The notes under the pieces were generated by a model. That model searched no databases and was not told the origin of the DNA. It was given only the letters and a program-made list of their open reading frames with translations. A stretch of 64,000 nucleotides of DNA, taken from assembly GCF_031932625.1 (NCBI RefSeq), contig NZ_JAVSCK010000003.1, positions 620,001 through 684,000 on the forward strand, given 5' to 3'. Shown here piece by piece: positions 52,601 through 60,698 of this stretch. This stretch comes from Hwangdonia seohaensis. GTDB taxonomy: Bacteria; Bacteroidota; Bacteroidia; Flavobacteriales; Flavobacteriaceae. Numbering within the stretch: position 1 is the stretch's first letter; each line of letters opens with the position of its first letter. The translations under genes were made by a program, and so were the position numbers.

Positions 52601-54513
52601 CCTGTAAGCAGTAAATTGGTATGAACTTCAAGTGGCACTATGGATGCACAACCCGTATTATCGTCTACAATTCTTATGTAAAGCGTGGCGTTTCCGGGTT
52701 CTAATAAAGCATTTTGATATTGATAATTGGTTTCGTTTGCAATTGGATTATCTCCCGATTGAGCATCGGGCAAGGTTTCATGAAAGGTAAAGGTTACTCC
52801 AGTCAAGCCCATTAAAACATCGTTGATGACTTGTGTTAAATCGAATTCGGCACTACCATCATGATCCATATCACAGGCATCTAAATACTGAGTATCCCTA
52901 TTTACAATTGGACTTGTTGTAATATTAATGGTTAAAGATGATGAGGAGTTTACACAACCCGTTTGCGTATCAATTACCCTTATGTAAACCACTTCAGTTG
53001 GTGTGTTTGTGTTAACATATGGTATAGGGATTGGGTTTGCCCCACTGTCTGCATCGGCACTAGTGTAATGATAACTTACTAGTAAATTGCTTTGTCCGCC
53101 TGTTATTTCGTCGTCTTTTTGAGTTAAATCTATAACGGTGTATCCATCAGGTTGGGTGTCGCTATCGCATACCTCTAAATCTGTTGGGTCAGTTATGGTT
53201 GGTACTGGATTTACTATTAAATTAAATGTAGTAAACCCATAGCAACCCGAATCGTTATCTTGAATACGGACATAAATGGTTTGTGGATTTACGGTATTGG
53301 AAAAATTACCCGAAACAGGATTTACATTGTTTCTGGCATCGGCATCGGATAAATGATAAGAGAAGTCATAATTTGAAAAAGGAATATTATTAATGACCTC
53401 GGTGTTTTTGGAGCTAAGATCAAATACTTCAGTTTCATCACCACTAATATCATCGCATAATATATAGTCTGTTACCTGGTTAATGGGCTCTTCGGTATTT
53501 AAAACGACTACGATTTCGTCGGTTTCAACACAAGCAGTACCATTTAAATCTACAGTTACTTCAACTCTATACGTACCATCTTGAGTGGCGCTTATTGTTG
53601 AGAGCGTTGTTGCTAACGGGCTGTTATCTAAAAACCAAGCATAAGTTGCGAGTGGATTGTCTATATCGGCATCTAAGGTTACTGAAGGCGCGCATGTGGA
53701 AACATCTTCGCCCAAATCTAAAATTTTAAAACTATTACCTTCAATAAAAACAGCCGAATCAAAAGAACCATCGGTTTGATCGGCAATTACCAATTTTATA
53801 TGATATTGAACATAAGGTGTTATGGTTGCTTGAGCTGTTAAAACGGTGGTTCTGCCATTATAATTGGTGTCACCAACGTTGTATCCATCAAAATACTGGT
53901 CGTTTTGAGCTGGACAAACTCCAAAAATCTCATCATGTATGGTATTAGTATTAACCGGTGTTGAAGTACCAGGAACTAAGGCGATATTTTGATAGGGTAG
54001 TGGGCTACCGGTTTCTTTAATTAAAAACGCAAAACCATCGGAAAGCTGACAAGGGTTAATGCCGAAATATTCTTCGGATGCCAATAAATAATTAAATTGA
54101 AGCTGACTTGATATAGATACAATATCAAACTCGATGGAAGTGGCATTCAGAGTATTGGAAATCCCCAAAGCAGCTTCTAAATCCGGGTCTGTTCCCCAAA
54201 CGGATGAGCCTTCGCTAAGTGTTGGTGTAGTTACACCATTTCCACCAGAGGTGGCATTACCAGTGGAAAGCATAATACCATTTTGAAAAGGGAAGTTGGA
54301 ACTTGCACGGTCAAATTGTGCATAACTTGAAAAACCACTGGCGCTTCCGTTTACAAACGAGGTAATATTAGTAATTTCAACACAACTATTTTGTACCAGG
54401 TTGTCTTCTATAAGTTGTTGTAAACCAACAGAATCATCGACAGAAATTTGTTGCGAAAACGCATAGCTACCCCAAAGCAAAAGTAGTCCTAATAAGTAGT
54501 TAACAAATTTCAT
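49627..54513 (-). CDS. Giant T9SS type B cargo protein with choice-of-anchor L domain, eleven modules
   Basis: This 1,628-residue protein has a signal peptide (about residues 1-20, ending AFSQ). A choice-of-anchor L-type domain follows (about 25-270, with FPFQNGIMLSTGNA, FNYLLASEEYFGINPCQLSDG-type and DGFAFLIKE). Eleven tandem modules follow, each opening C-D-x-D-x-D-G-like (ILCDDISGD, VCDSDTQPDG, ACDMDHDG, LCDTNDDA, YCDTDDDG, ICDNDSNPEDG, ICNDDGT, ICDDITND, NCDTDYDG, ICDNDTAT, ECDDDYDG) and closing with Y/F-V/A-R-V/I and a GC. The C-terminus is a type B sorting domain (IPKFVTPNNDGTFDTW, NRHGKLLKTL). A surface adhesin is likely. Confidence 0.9.
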   Translation of the reverse strand: MKFVNYLLGLLLLWGSYAFSQQISVDDSVGLQQLIEDNLVQNSCVEITNITSFVNGSASGFSSYAQFDRASSNFPFQNGIMLSTGNATSGGNGVTTPTLSEGSSVWGTDPDLEAALGISNTLNATSIEFDIVSISSQLQFNYLLASEEYFGINPCQLSDGFAFLIKETGSPLPYQNIALVPGTSTPVNTNTIHDEIFGVCPAQNDQYFDGYNVGDTNYNGRTTVLTAQATITPYVQYHIKLVIADQTDGSFDSAVFIEGNSFKILDLGEDVSTCAPSVTLDADIDNPLATYAWFLDNSPLATTLSTISATQDGTYRVEVTVDLNGTACVETDEIVVVLNTEEPINQVTDYILCDDISGDETEVFDLSSKNTEVINNIPFSNYDFSYHLSDADARNNVNPVSGNFSNTVNPQTIYVRIQDNDSGCYGFTTFNLIVNPVPTITDPTDLEVCDSDTQPDGYTVIDLTQKDDEITGGQSNLLVSYHYTSADADSGANPIPIPYVNTNTPTEVVYIRVIDTQTGCVNSSSSLTINITTSPIVNRDTQYLDACDMDHDGSAEFDLTQVINDVLMGLTGVTFTFHETLPDAQSGDNPIANETNYQYQNALLEPGNATLYIRIVDDNTGCASIVPLEVHTNLLLTGTDTGDFALCDTNDDATDTLAFDLTTVALYIADELPNIFVTFYETETDRDTDTNPLDDSILYPATSPTTLYIKIDDTASGCSDFSEITLLVNPVILFNPATPLPYCDTDDDGIVSIDLASLDDIVTNGNTDFEVRYYPTNTDAENNTNQLPPFYTNTGPIETIFARIENINTGCSTINPFDIEIFVAPAATSPSPEVICDNDSNPEDGFSIINLDGAISEVVANPTGLDIDFFNSFDDADNNVNPITNTTSYNANTQIVYIRVGNNDSLGCYNIVEYEITVNTTPVIPDITPFQICNDDGTFTADFLLVDKDAEILNGQTGKEVYYFEDAAFTIPIDKNVVYQNTSPSQTIYVRVENITDATCSATSSFTIQVSSDPVYNAFNPYLICDDITNDQIHVFDLSEKVTEISQGSPDNLNVTFHLNRQDAEDNLNPQPLQYTNVSNPQSLYVRIENSASFCYVVEELGINIIASPDLTDATPFENCDTDYDGFVSFNLEDADFQINDRLQNNLITNYFENFSDINQNDGLDNSNEITDPTNYMSDTKTVYIKVANTLTGCFSVIPLDLVVVSPPPTNNIGTIEICDNDTATFNLATVDAQIVNDPSAVSISYHDNQNDADNDQNPIGTTFNYTASNHIIYVRVNDPLVNCPITVPFNLQINANPIANTSPDLVECDDDYDGFFEFDLSASASAIIGSQNASIHTVTYYSDVTNAEAATNALPNLHAAFDGEVIFARIQNNNTGCYAVSQFATRINPNPIIPIDDFVPLCINDLPLIISADTGNPNDTYLWSTGETSTEIVLDDVTDIGDYWVTVTTPYIIGSDCSYTKNFTVIESEDATINFTTKVDFADPNSITVDVSGIGDYVFILDDGEPQTSNVFENVTFGLHIVTIRDLNGCKDVTTEVVVVDIPKFVTPNNDGTFDTWHIVGVQEIPGTVVYIYNRHGKLLKTLPHTSIGWDGTFNGQNMPSDDYWFVAKVIQNGEAFDIRGHFALKR

Positions 54514-54652
54514 AGCAGTAGGTTTCTTTTTTATTTGGAAAACTCAATTGAATATGCAAACTGAATTCATTATGAAAAATAGACTTTTTTCAGATGAAGC
54601 GCAAAATATAACCGATAAAATACAATTTTAATTGGTTTTCATGATTAATTAA

Positions 54653-57100
54653 TTAATATTTTAGTGTAAAATGATTTTTAAAAATCCTTCCATCTTGTAA
54701 GGTGACCGCAAACCAGTAATCGTCGGCGGGCAGTTTTTCGCCATTAAAGAGTCCGTCCCAACCTTCGCCCAAAGGGTTCAACTGTTTTATCAACTTGCCA
54801 AACCTGTTAAAGATGAGGATGTTGGTATTGGGCTGGAACATGCCGGAAATGCCTTGGACCTGCCAGGTATCGTTGTCGCCATCGTTATTGGGCGTGAAAA
54901 ATTTGGGGAATCCGATAACCGACACCAGGTCTTGCACGGTGCCACAGTTGTTTTTAATGTCGCGGACGGTTAGGGTGTAAATGCCCGGTGAAACGTTTTC
55001 GAACATATTGCTTTCCTGATAGGGTGCGTACACCACATTGTTCTCGTCCAGCAATCGGTACTCGTAAACCCCTTCGCCAGAAACCAAAACGGTAATGGTA
55101 TTGTTTTGGGTGGCATCGACCACTTCAATGGTTTCAAAAGTGGCAATGTTTGAGGGTTCTACGGTAATGGTGCGTTGTTTGGTGCAGCCATTGGCATTGG
55201 TAACCGTTACGTTGTAAGTGCCCGCTTGATTTACATTGATTTGATAGGTGCTTTCCCCGGTAGACCAACTGTAGGTATAGTTTGAAGGCGAATCGTTTAT
55301 TACCGCGGCGTCCAAAGCGATGGTGTCCGGGAAAAAGTTGAGGCAATAATACGCCAAAGCTTCGGTTTCAATATTCGGCAGCTCGTTTACGGTCAGGGCC
55401 ACTTCGCTTATGCCGTAGCAGTTGTTGGCGTTTTCAACCCGCGCATAAATAATTTGTGAGTACGGATTTGTGTTTGTAAATGAGGTTCCTAAATTATTAG
55501 TTTCAAGTAAAGCATCATCATATGTTTCGTAGTAGGCAATGGTCAAGCCGGTTGGAAGGCCGCTCACAATAGCGCTATCGGCATCGCTCAGGTTAAAGTT
55601 GAAAAAACCGTCTTCAGCACCATCGTCATCACAGGCAATAAGCTGGGTATCGCCGGAATCGGTGACGCTTACATTCAGGGTCAGTTCCGAAGGTGAGGAG
55701 CAACCCGTTGCATCGTTGACCACGTCCACGTAAATGGTTTGCGGATTGCTAGTGTTGGTAAAGGCGTTGCCGTCAACTTGGGCGGTCCTCGCCGCATCGG
55801 TATAAAACCTGGTTGAAAGTCCGGAGACGTTGTTGGTTAAAACAGCGTTCGCTTGGTTGAGGTTGAACAGCGTGCGCCCATCGGCCGTACCATCCTCGTC
55901 GCACTGCAACAGGGTGTGGTTGAAGGCTTCGGGGTTTAAATACACGACTAAATTTAAAGGCGTAACATTTTTACAATCTGTATTTAAGGCATCTTCAATT
56001 CTCACAAAAACCTGTTCGTTAAACGGTGTTGAATTATAATAAGGATTTGGCAAAGGGTTTGCCCGATTTTCGGCATCAAACTGTGAAGTATGATAGGTAA
56101 TATTGAAATCTGCTGGATTTTGACCATTTAAAATTTCAGTATTTCTAGAGGATAAATCAAAATTTACGCGCCCATTTGTGTTGTTTCCATCAGTGGCGTC
56201 ATCACAAAGTTCGTAATCTGTTGGCGGTGCAAAGTTGGGGCCCAAATTTACATCCAATTGAAAGCTAGTCAATTCAAAACATCCCGTAGTGTTATTGGTG
56301 ATTCTGGCATGAATGGTTTGTGGATTATTAATGTTGGTGTATGGACTACTTAATTCATTTATCCCAATATTGGCATCACTTATATTTTCGTGATACGATA
56401 TGGTAATATCGCTTTGTGTTCCCGTAATTAAACTATTGTTGGCAGATAAGTCGAATGTAGTAAATCCATCATTAAAAGGCGCCACGACATCGCAACTTTC
56501 TAAATTTAAAGGAGTACCATTTGCATTGGATTGATCCGAAGGTGGATCGGAAAATTGTGCAGTTCCAGTCCATTGCAAACTAAAAGGGCTGTTGCCAATG
56601 GGTCTATCTATTACTATAAAATAAGTTTCTCCAGCCAGTACGTCCAACCACCTTACGAAGCTGTCGCCATCAGCACCGGGGCCTTCGGCAGTATCGCTTG
56701 ATGACGCATTCATTCCTGTTAAGTTGTTGCCTTGGCCAGCTGCTTGCGGATTTGTTGTTGAGCATCTAATGGCTTGCCCTATATTGCTACAGGAAACATT
56801 TGGACCAAATACAAAAAAATCATAATCTTCACTTATAGCCGTGCTATTTGGGGTTAATGTAAAGCCCAAAGTACCGCTGGTTACTAAAGTAACTTTTAAC
56901 CAAACACTGTTGTTTTCTTGACTGGAACAATTGTTGGAACCGCTTAGTTCCTGAGTGCCAACACCACTAACATCAAGGTTGATATTTGAGTTTCCACAAG
57001 CGATAACGGCGTCAATACAATCCGTTGGCTGTTGCCCTCGTACAATATTATACTGCAATAGAAAAATGAATATAACGAATAATTTTGGGGCTAATTTCAA
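54653..57100 (-). CDS. T9SS type B cargo protein, four modules
   Basis: This 815-residue protein starts at a TTG (57100), only 4 nt after the stop of the preceding cargo gene. The start is fixed by the signal peptide MKLAPKLFVIFIFLL...RGQQ. The N-terminal domain (about 25-190) is pre-peptidase-like (CGNSNINLDVSG, SVWLKVTLVTSGTLGFTL, GETYFIVIDRP). Four modules follow (SCDVVAPFNDG, LCDDATDGN, QCDEDGTADG, ACDDDGAEDG), then an Ig-like segment (PDTIALDAAVINDSPSNYTY) and the type B sorting domain (FPKFFTPNNDGDNDTWQV). From about residue 388 to the end it is almost identical to the next cargo protein. Confidence 0.88.
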   Translation of the reverse strand: MKLAPKLFVIFIFLLQYNIVRGQQPTDCIDAVIACGNSNINLDVSGVGTQELSGSNNCSSQENNSVWLKVTLVTSGTLGFTLTPNSTAISEDYDFFVFGPNVSCSNIGQAIRCSTTNPQAAGQGNNLTGMNASSSDTAEGPGADGDSFVRWLDVLAGETYFIVIDRPIGNSPFSLQWTGTAQFSDPPSDQSNANGTPLNLESCDVVAPFNDGFTTFDLSANNSLITGTQSDITISYHENISDANIGINELSSPYTNINNPQTIHARITNNTTGCFELTSFQLDVNLGPNFAPPTDYELCDDATDGNNTNGRVNFDLSSRNTEILNGQNPADFNITYHTSQFDAENRANPLPNPYYNSTPFNEQVFVRIEDALNTDCKNVTPLNLVVYLNPEAFNHTLLQCDEDGTADGRTLFNLNQANAVLTNNVSGLSTRFYTDAARTAQVDGNAFTNTSNPQTIYVDVVNDATGCSSPSELTLNVSVTDSGDTQLIACDDDGAEDGFFNFNLSDADSAIVSGLPTGLTIAYYETYDDALLETNNLGTSFTNTNPYSQIIYARVENANNCYGISEVALTVNELPNIETEALAYYCLNFFPDTIALDAAVINDSPSNYTYSWSTGESTYQINVNQAGTYNVTVTNANGCTKQRTITVEPSNIATFETIEVVDATQNNTITVLVSGEGVYEYRLLDENNVVYAPYQESNMFENVSPGIYTLTVRDIKNNCGTVQDLVSVIGFPKFFTPNNDGDNDTWQVQGISGMFQPNTNILIFNRFGKLIKQLNPLGEGWDGLFNGEKLPADDYWFAVTLQDGRIFKNHFTLKY
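54662..55937. repeat. Duplicated tract, copy 1 (with 57114-58389)
   Basis: This stretch of about 1.28 kb matches 57114-58389 at a constant offset of 2,452 bp without insertions or deletions. By eye only scattered single-base differences are present. It encodes two modules, the Ig-like segment and the sorting domain. Confidence 0.9.
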
Positions 57101-57104
57101 ATGT

Positions 57105-59813
57105 TTAGTATTTTAAAGTAAAATGGTTTTTTAATACCCGTCCATCCTGCAGGGTGACCGCAAACCAGTAATCGTCGGCGGGCAGTTTTTCGCCATTAAA
57201 GAGTCCGTCCCAACCGTCGCCCAAAGGGTTCAACTGTTTTATCAACTTGCCAAACCTTTTAAAGATGAGGATGTTGGTGTTGGGCTGGAACATGCCGGAA
57301 ATCCCTTGGACCTGCCAGGTATCGTTGTCGCCATCGTTATTGGGCGTAAAAAACTTGGGGAACCCGATAACCGACACCAGGTCTTGCACGGTGCCGCAGT
57401 TGTTTTTAATGTCGCGGACGGTTAGGGTGTAAATGCCCGGTGAAACGTTTTCGAACATATTGCTTTCCTGATAGGGTGCGTACACCACATTGTTCTCGTC
57501 CAGCAATCGGTACTCGTAAACCCCTTCGCCAGAAACCAAAACGGTAATGGTATTGTTTTGGGTGGCATCGACCACTTCAATGGTTTCAAAAGTGGCAATG
57601 TTTGAGGGTTCTACGGTAATGGTGCGTTGTTTGGTGCAGCCATTGGCATTGGTAACCGTTACGTTGTAAGTGCCCGCTTGATTTACATTGATTTGATAGG
57701 TGCTTTCCCCGGTAGACCAACTGTAGGTATAGTTTGAAGGCGAATCGTTTATTACCGCGGCGTCCAAAGCGATGGTGTCCGGGAAAAAGTTGAGGCAATA
57801 ATACGCCAAAGCTTCGGTTTCAATATTCGGCAGCTCGTTTACGGTCAGGGCCACTTCGCTTATGCCGTAGCAGTTGTTGGCGTTTTCAACCCGCGCATAA
57901 ATAATTTGTGAGTACGGATTTGTGTTTGTAAATGAGGTTCCTAAATTATTAGTTTCAAGTAAAGCATCATCATATGTTTCGTAGTAGGCAATGGTCAAGC
58001 CGGTTGGAAGGCCGCTCACAATAGCGCTATCGGCATCGCTCAGGTTAAAGTTGAAAAAACCGTCTTCAGCACCATCGTCATCACAGGCAATAAGCTGGGT
58101 ATCGCCGGAATCGGTGACGCTTACATTCAGGGTCAGTTCCGAAGGAGAGGAGCATCCCGTTGCATCGTTGACCACGTCCACGTAAATGGTTTGCGGATTA
58201 CTTGTGTTGGTAAAGGCGTTGCCGTCAACTTGGGCGGTCCTCGCCGCATCGGTATAAAACCTGGTTGAAAGTCCCGCGACGTTGTTGGTTAAAACAGCGT
58301 TCGCTTGGTTGAGGTTGAACAGCGTAAGCCCATCGGCAGTGCCATCCTCGTCGCACTGCAACAGGGTGTGGTTGAAGGCTTCGGGGTTTGGATTAAAAAC
58401 CACAAAGGCTTCACCTTCAATGGCACAGTCACCGTTATTGGGATCAATATAAACTTCGTAATGCCCATTTTGAGTAACCACTAAATCATAATCACTTTCA
58501 GCTAAAGGATTTCCATCACGGGTCCAGCTATAGGAAGCACCAGTTATTTGGTCGGCCGTTAAAGTGTACGTATCATTGACACAAAGCGCAAGGTTTATGG
58601 AATTCCTGCCGTTTTTAATAATGTCTATTTTTTCATTAAAAAAAGAAGCTATAAAAGGCGGCAACCCTTGTGACGAATTATTTGGTGAAACACTAATGGC
58701 ATTGTGGCTATAGTTTGCACTAAAACCAACACCGTTCGGATTATTGATTACCCCAAGATAAGGTAAGCCATCGTTGTAAGTTGCGCTTAAAGCTCTGTAA
58801 ATTTTACCGTTTGGACCAAGTTGCAAACCACCTCTATATAATTCTCGATCATCTATAACAAATGAAGATGTAGAAATATTTGATGCTAGAAGATTGTATT
58901 GGAGTAATGATGAGGTGTGATTTGATGGGATATTATTGTTGGCCGGCGTTTCAAAATCGAAAAAATTGTTATACGAATGCACATAAAGCAACTGACTGTT
59001 TGGTGAAAATTCTACACCATAACTCGCATAATTAACAGATGGTAAATTAAGTTCCAATTGATTGCTTACAACACCTGTGGTTGCGTCGAAATCATACAAA
59101 TACAAACCATCTCTAACATTGGCACATGCCACTTTTTCGCCATCGGGCGAGAGTTTTAAATAGCCTCGTGCATCAGAAACAAAAAGACTAAACGTTGAAG
59201 CGACCGATGTGGTGTTAACGCCTAAATTGTTAACTTCAAAAGCGTGAAAGGTGTTAAAAATATCTGCATCGCCATTTTCTGATGCTAGGGTAAGCACCCA
59301 AATGGATTTGGTAATGCAATCCTTTAAAACCGCCGTAATTTTTTCGGAACAACGCTGAAGTAAATTTGTGTTTCTAGTAGTAACTGCACCTAGGCCACCA
59401 TCTAAAGTCATGTCGACTTGCGAATAGTTCAAACCGAAATCATTTCCGTCAAGACCATTATCAACTGTGAAAATGTAATAAATATTGTCATCGTCTGGTT
59501 TAGGTACAATAATAGCAGATTGTGTACTGGACGAATCGCCATACAAGCCCAAGCCGTTCATCATGGTGGCATGGTTTTTATTCCAAACGCGAGTGCCATC
59601 TGTATAAAACAACAAATTCCCAGAACTGTCTGATATGGATGCACAACCTTCGTTTGTAAATAATTGCCCATCACTTACTGAGGTCACAGAATTGTTGACT
59701 TGGTTAAATTTTATGCCACCACCAAAGCCAAAGTACCAATTGGCGGCTTCACTTTGGGCAAAACCATTTAAACCGATTAAACAGCTTATTAAGAATATGG
59801 CAATTTTTTTCAT
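57105..59813 (-). CDS. T9SS type B cargo protein with propeller-like N-terminus, two modules
   Basis: This 902-residue protein has a signal peptide (about 1-19, ending GFAQ). The N-terminal part of about 420 residues resembles a beta-propeller (ANWYFGFGGGIKFN, SDSSGNLLFYTDGTRVWN, GYLKLSPDGEKVA, VEFSPNSQLLYV, LQLGPNGKIYRA). A short Ig-like link and two modules (QCDEDGTADG, ACDDDGAEDG) follow, then the Ig-like segment and type B sorting domain. Residues from about 475 to the end match the neighbouring cargo protein with about six differences in 427 positions. It is first in the pair and probably translationally coupled to the next gene. Confidence 0.9.
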   Translation of the reverse strand: MKKIAIFLISCLIGLNGFAQSEAANWYFGFGGGIKFNQVNNSVTSVSDGQLFTNEGCASISDSSGNLLFYTDGTRVWNKNHATMMNGLGLYGDSSSTQSAIIVPKPDDDNIYYIFTVDNGLDGNDFGLNYSQVDMTLDGGLGAVTTRNTNLLQRCSEKITAVLKDCITKSIWVLTLASENGDADIFNTFHAFEVNNLGVNTTSVASTFSLFVSDARGYLKLSPDGEKVACANVRDGLYLYDFDATTGVVSNQLELNLPSVNYASYGVEFSPNSQLLYVHSYNNFFDFETPANNNIPSNHTSSLLQYNLLASNISTSSFVIDDRELYRGGLQLGPNGKIYRALSATYNDGLPYLGVINNPNGVGFSANYSHNAISVSPNNSSQGLPPFIASFFNEKIDIIKNGRNSINLALCVNDTYTLTADQITGASYSWTRDGNPLAESDYDLVVTQNGHYEVYIDPNNGDCAIEGEAFVVFNPNPEAFNHTLLQCDEDGTADGLTLFNLNQANAVLTNNVAGLSTRFYTDAARTAQVDGNAFTNTSNPQTIYVDVVNDATGCSSPSELTLNVSVTDSGDTQLIACDDDGAEDGFFNFNLSDADSAIVSGLPTGLTIAYYETYDDALLETNNLGTSFTNTNPYSQIIYARVENANNCYGISEVALTVNELPNIETEALAYYCLNFFPDTIALDAAVINDSPSNYTYSWSTGESTYQINVNQAGTYNVTVTNANGCTKQRTITVEPSNIATFETIEVVDATQNNTITVLVSGEGVYEYRLLDENNVVYAPYQESNMFENVSPGIYTLTVRDIKNNCGTVQDLVSVIGFPKFFTPNNDGDNDTWQVQGISGMFQPNTNILIFKRFGKLIKQLNPLGDGWDGLFNGEKLPADDYWFAVTLQDGRVLKNHFTLKY
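57114..58389. repeat. Duplicated tract, copy 2 (with 54662-55937)
   Basis: This is the partner of the tract at 54662-55937. The match ends sharply at the codons for NPEAFNH. Upstream of that point the two genes are unrelated in sequence, so the copied unit is the 3' half of the gene. Confidence 0.9.
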
Positions 59814-59841
59814 CTTTCAGTAGCGAATGCCACCAAAGGTA

Positions 59842-60666
59842 TTATAAATCTCGCTTTTTTAATAATCTGTACGATAAAAAGATAAATAGAGCAGTCCAAC
59901 CTATTACAATGGCAAATTCGTGCCAATGTACAGCATAGTCATAAGCTAATTCTCCTTTGTCTGGAAACTTAGTCATGGCTATACGTTGGAATGGTTGGTC
60001 GATTAATTTATACATGGATTTTAACGGAAAGAAGTTTTGAATCCTTTCTGCAATATTAGCATCAAATTTCCAAACGATTAATCCAAATACAATCCATTCT
60101 AAAATATATAAAATGAATAAAAAGGCCAATGCAAAGGCAGATCGTTTTACGAGCATCCCAAAAAACAAACACAAACTAAAAAAGGCAATAAGCTTAACAA
60201 AATAGGCGAGTATAAACTCGGTTTCCCTGAGCACAATGGAAGCTTCGGTATAGCTGGAATAGTACAAACCAATACATAGCGAAATAAAACTTATTAATAC
60301 TGTAGAAACAAACGAAAAGAAAATAATGGTGTAGAATTTTGATAGGATAAATTCCTTTTTACTTAACCCGTCAATTAAGTTTTGTTTGATGGTTTTGTTG
60401 CTGTATTCGTTACCAATCATACTTACAACTACAATGGCAAAAAAGAACTTGAATTGCGATGCGAAAAAGGTGGTTAAATGCCATATAATCGGGAAGTTGA
60501 AAATGCCCAATTCACCCAATTCCAATGTAAAAAAACCGAATACATTAATCCTTAATGAGGATAATAATATAACAAAGAAAGGCAGAATGAACGATACGAA
60601 TATGAGTATTTTACTGGTTCTGTTAAGTAGCAGTTTTTGTAATTCTAAGTTTAAAAGACGTAACAT
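59842..60666 (-). CDS. ABC-2 type transporter permease
   Basis: This 274-residue protein has six hydrophobic spans (about 18-38, 60-80, 105-130, 150-172, 177-200 and 245-268). Its opening, MLRLLNLELQKLLLNRTSKILI, is that of an ABC-2 permease, with GNEYSNKTIKQNLIDGLSKKEF as the cytoplasmic coupling part. It should pair with the ATPase encoded 32 nt upstream. The substrate is unknown. Pairs of this type (BcrA-like) export lipids, antibiotics or natural products, and some belong to gliding or secretion loci, though nothing here links it to the T9SS cargo genes beyond position. Confidence 0.88.
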   Translation of the reverse strand: MLRLLNLELQKLLLNRTSKILIFVSFILPFFVILLSSLRINVFGFFTLELGELGIFNFPIIWHLTTFFASQFKFFFAIVVVSMIGNEYSNKTIKQNLIDGLSKKEFILSKFYTIIFFSFVSTVLISFISLCIGLYYSSYTEASIVLRETEFILAYFVKLIAFFSLCLFFGMLVKRSAFALAFLFILYILEWIVFGLIVWKFDANIAERIQNFFPLKSMYKLIDQPFQRIAMTKFPDKGELAYDYAVHWHEFAIVIGWTALFIFLSYRLLKKRDL

Positions 60667-60698
60667 AAAGTTAGTTTGTATTTTGGTTGGATTTAGTT

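Noticed and set aside
54662..58389. Assembly error as the cause of the duplicated tract
   Set aside because: The copies differ at several positions and are embedded in two different complete genes, which a collapsed or repeated contig would not produce.
45144..59813. CRISPR-like or simple tandem DNA repeats in the cargo genes
   Set aside because: The repetition is at protein level with diverged DNA. There are no uniform direct repeats with spacers.
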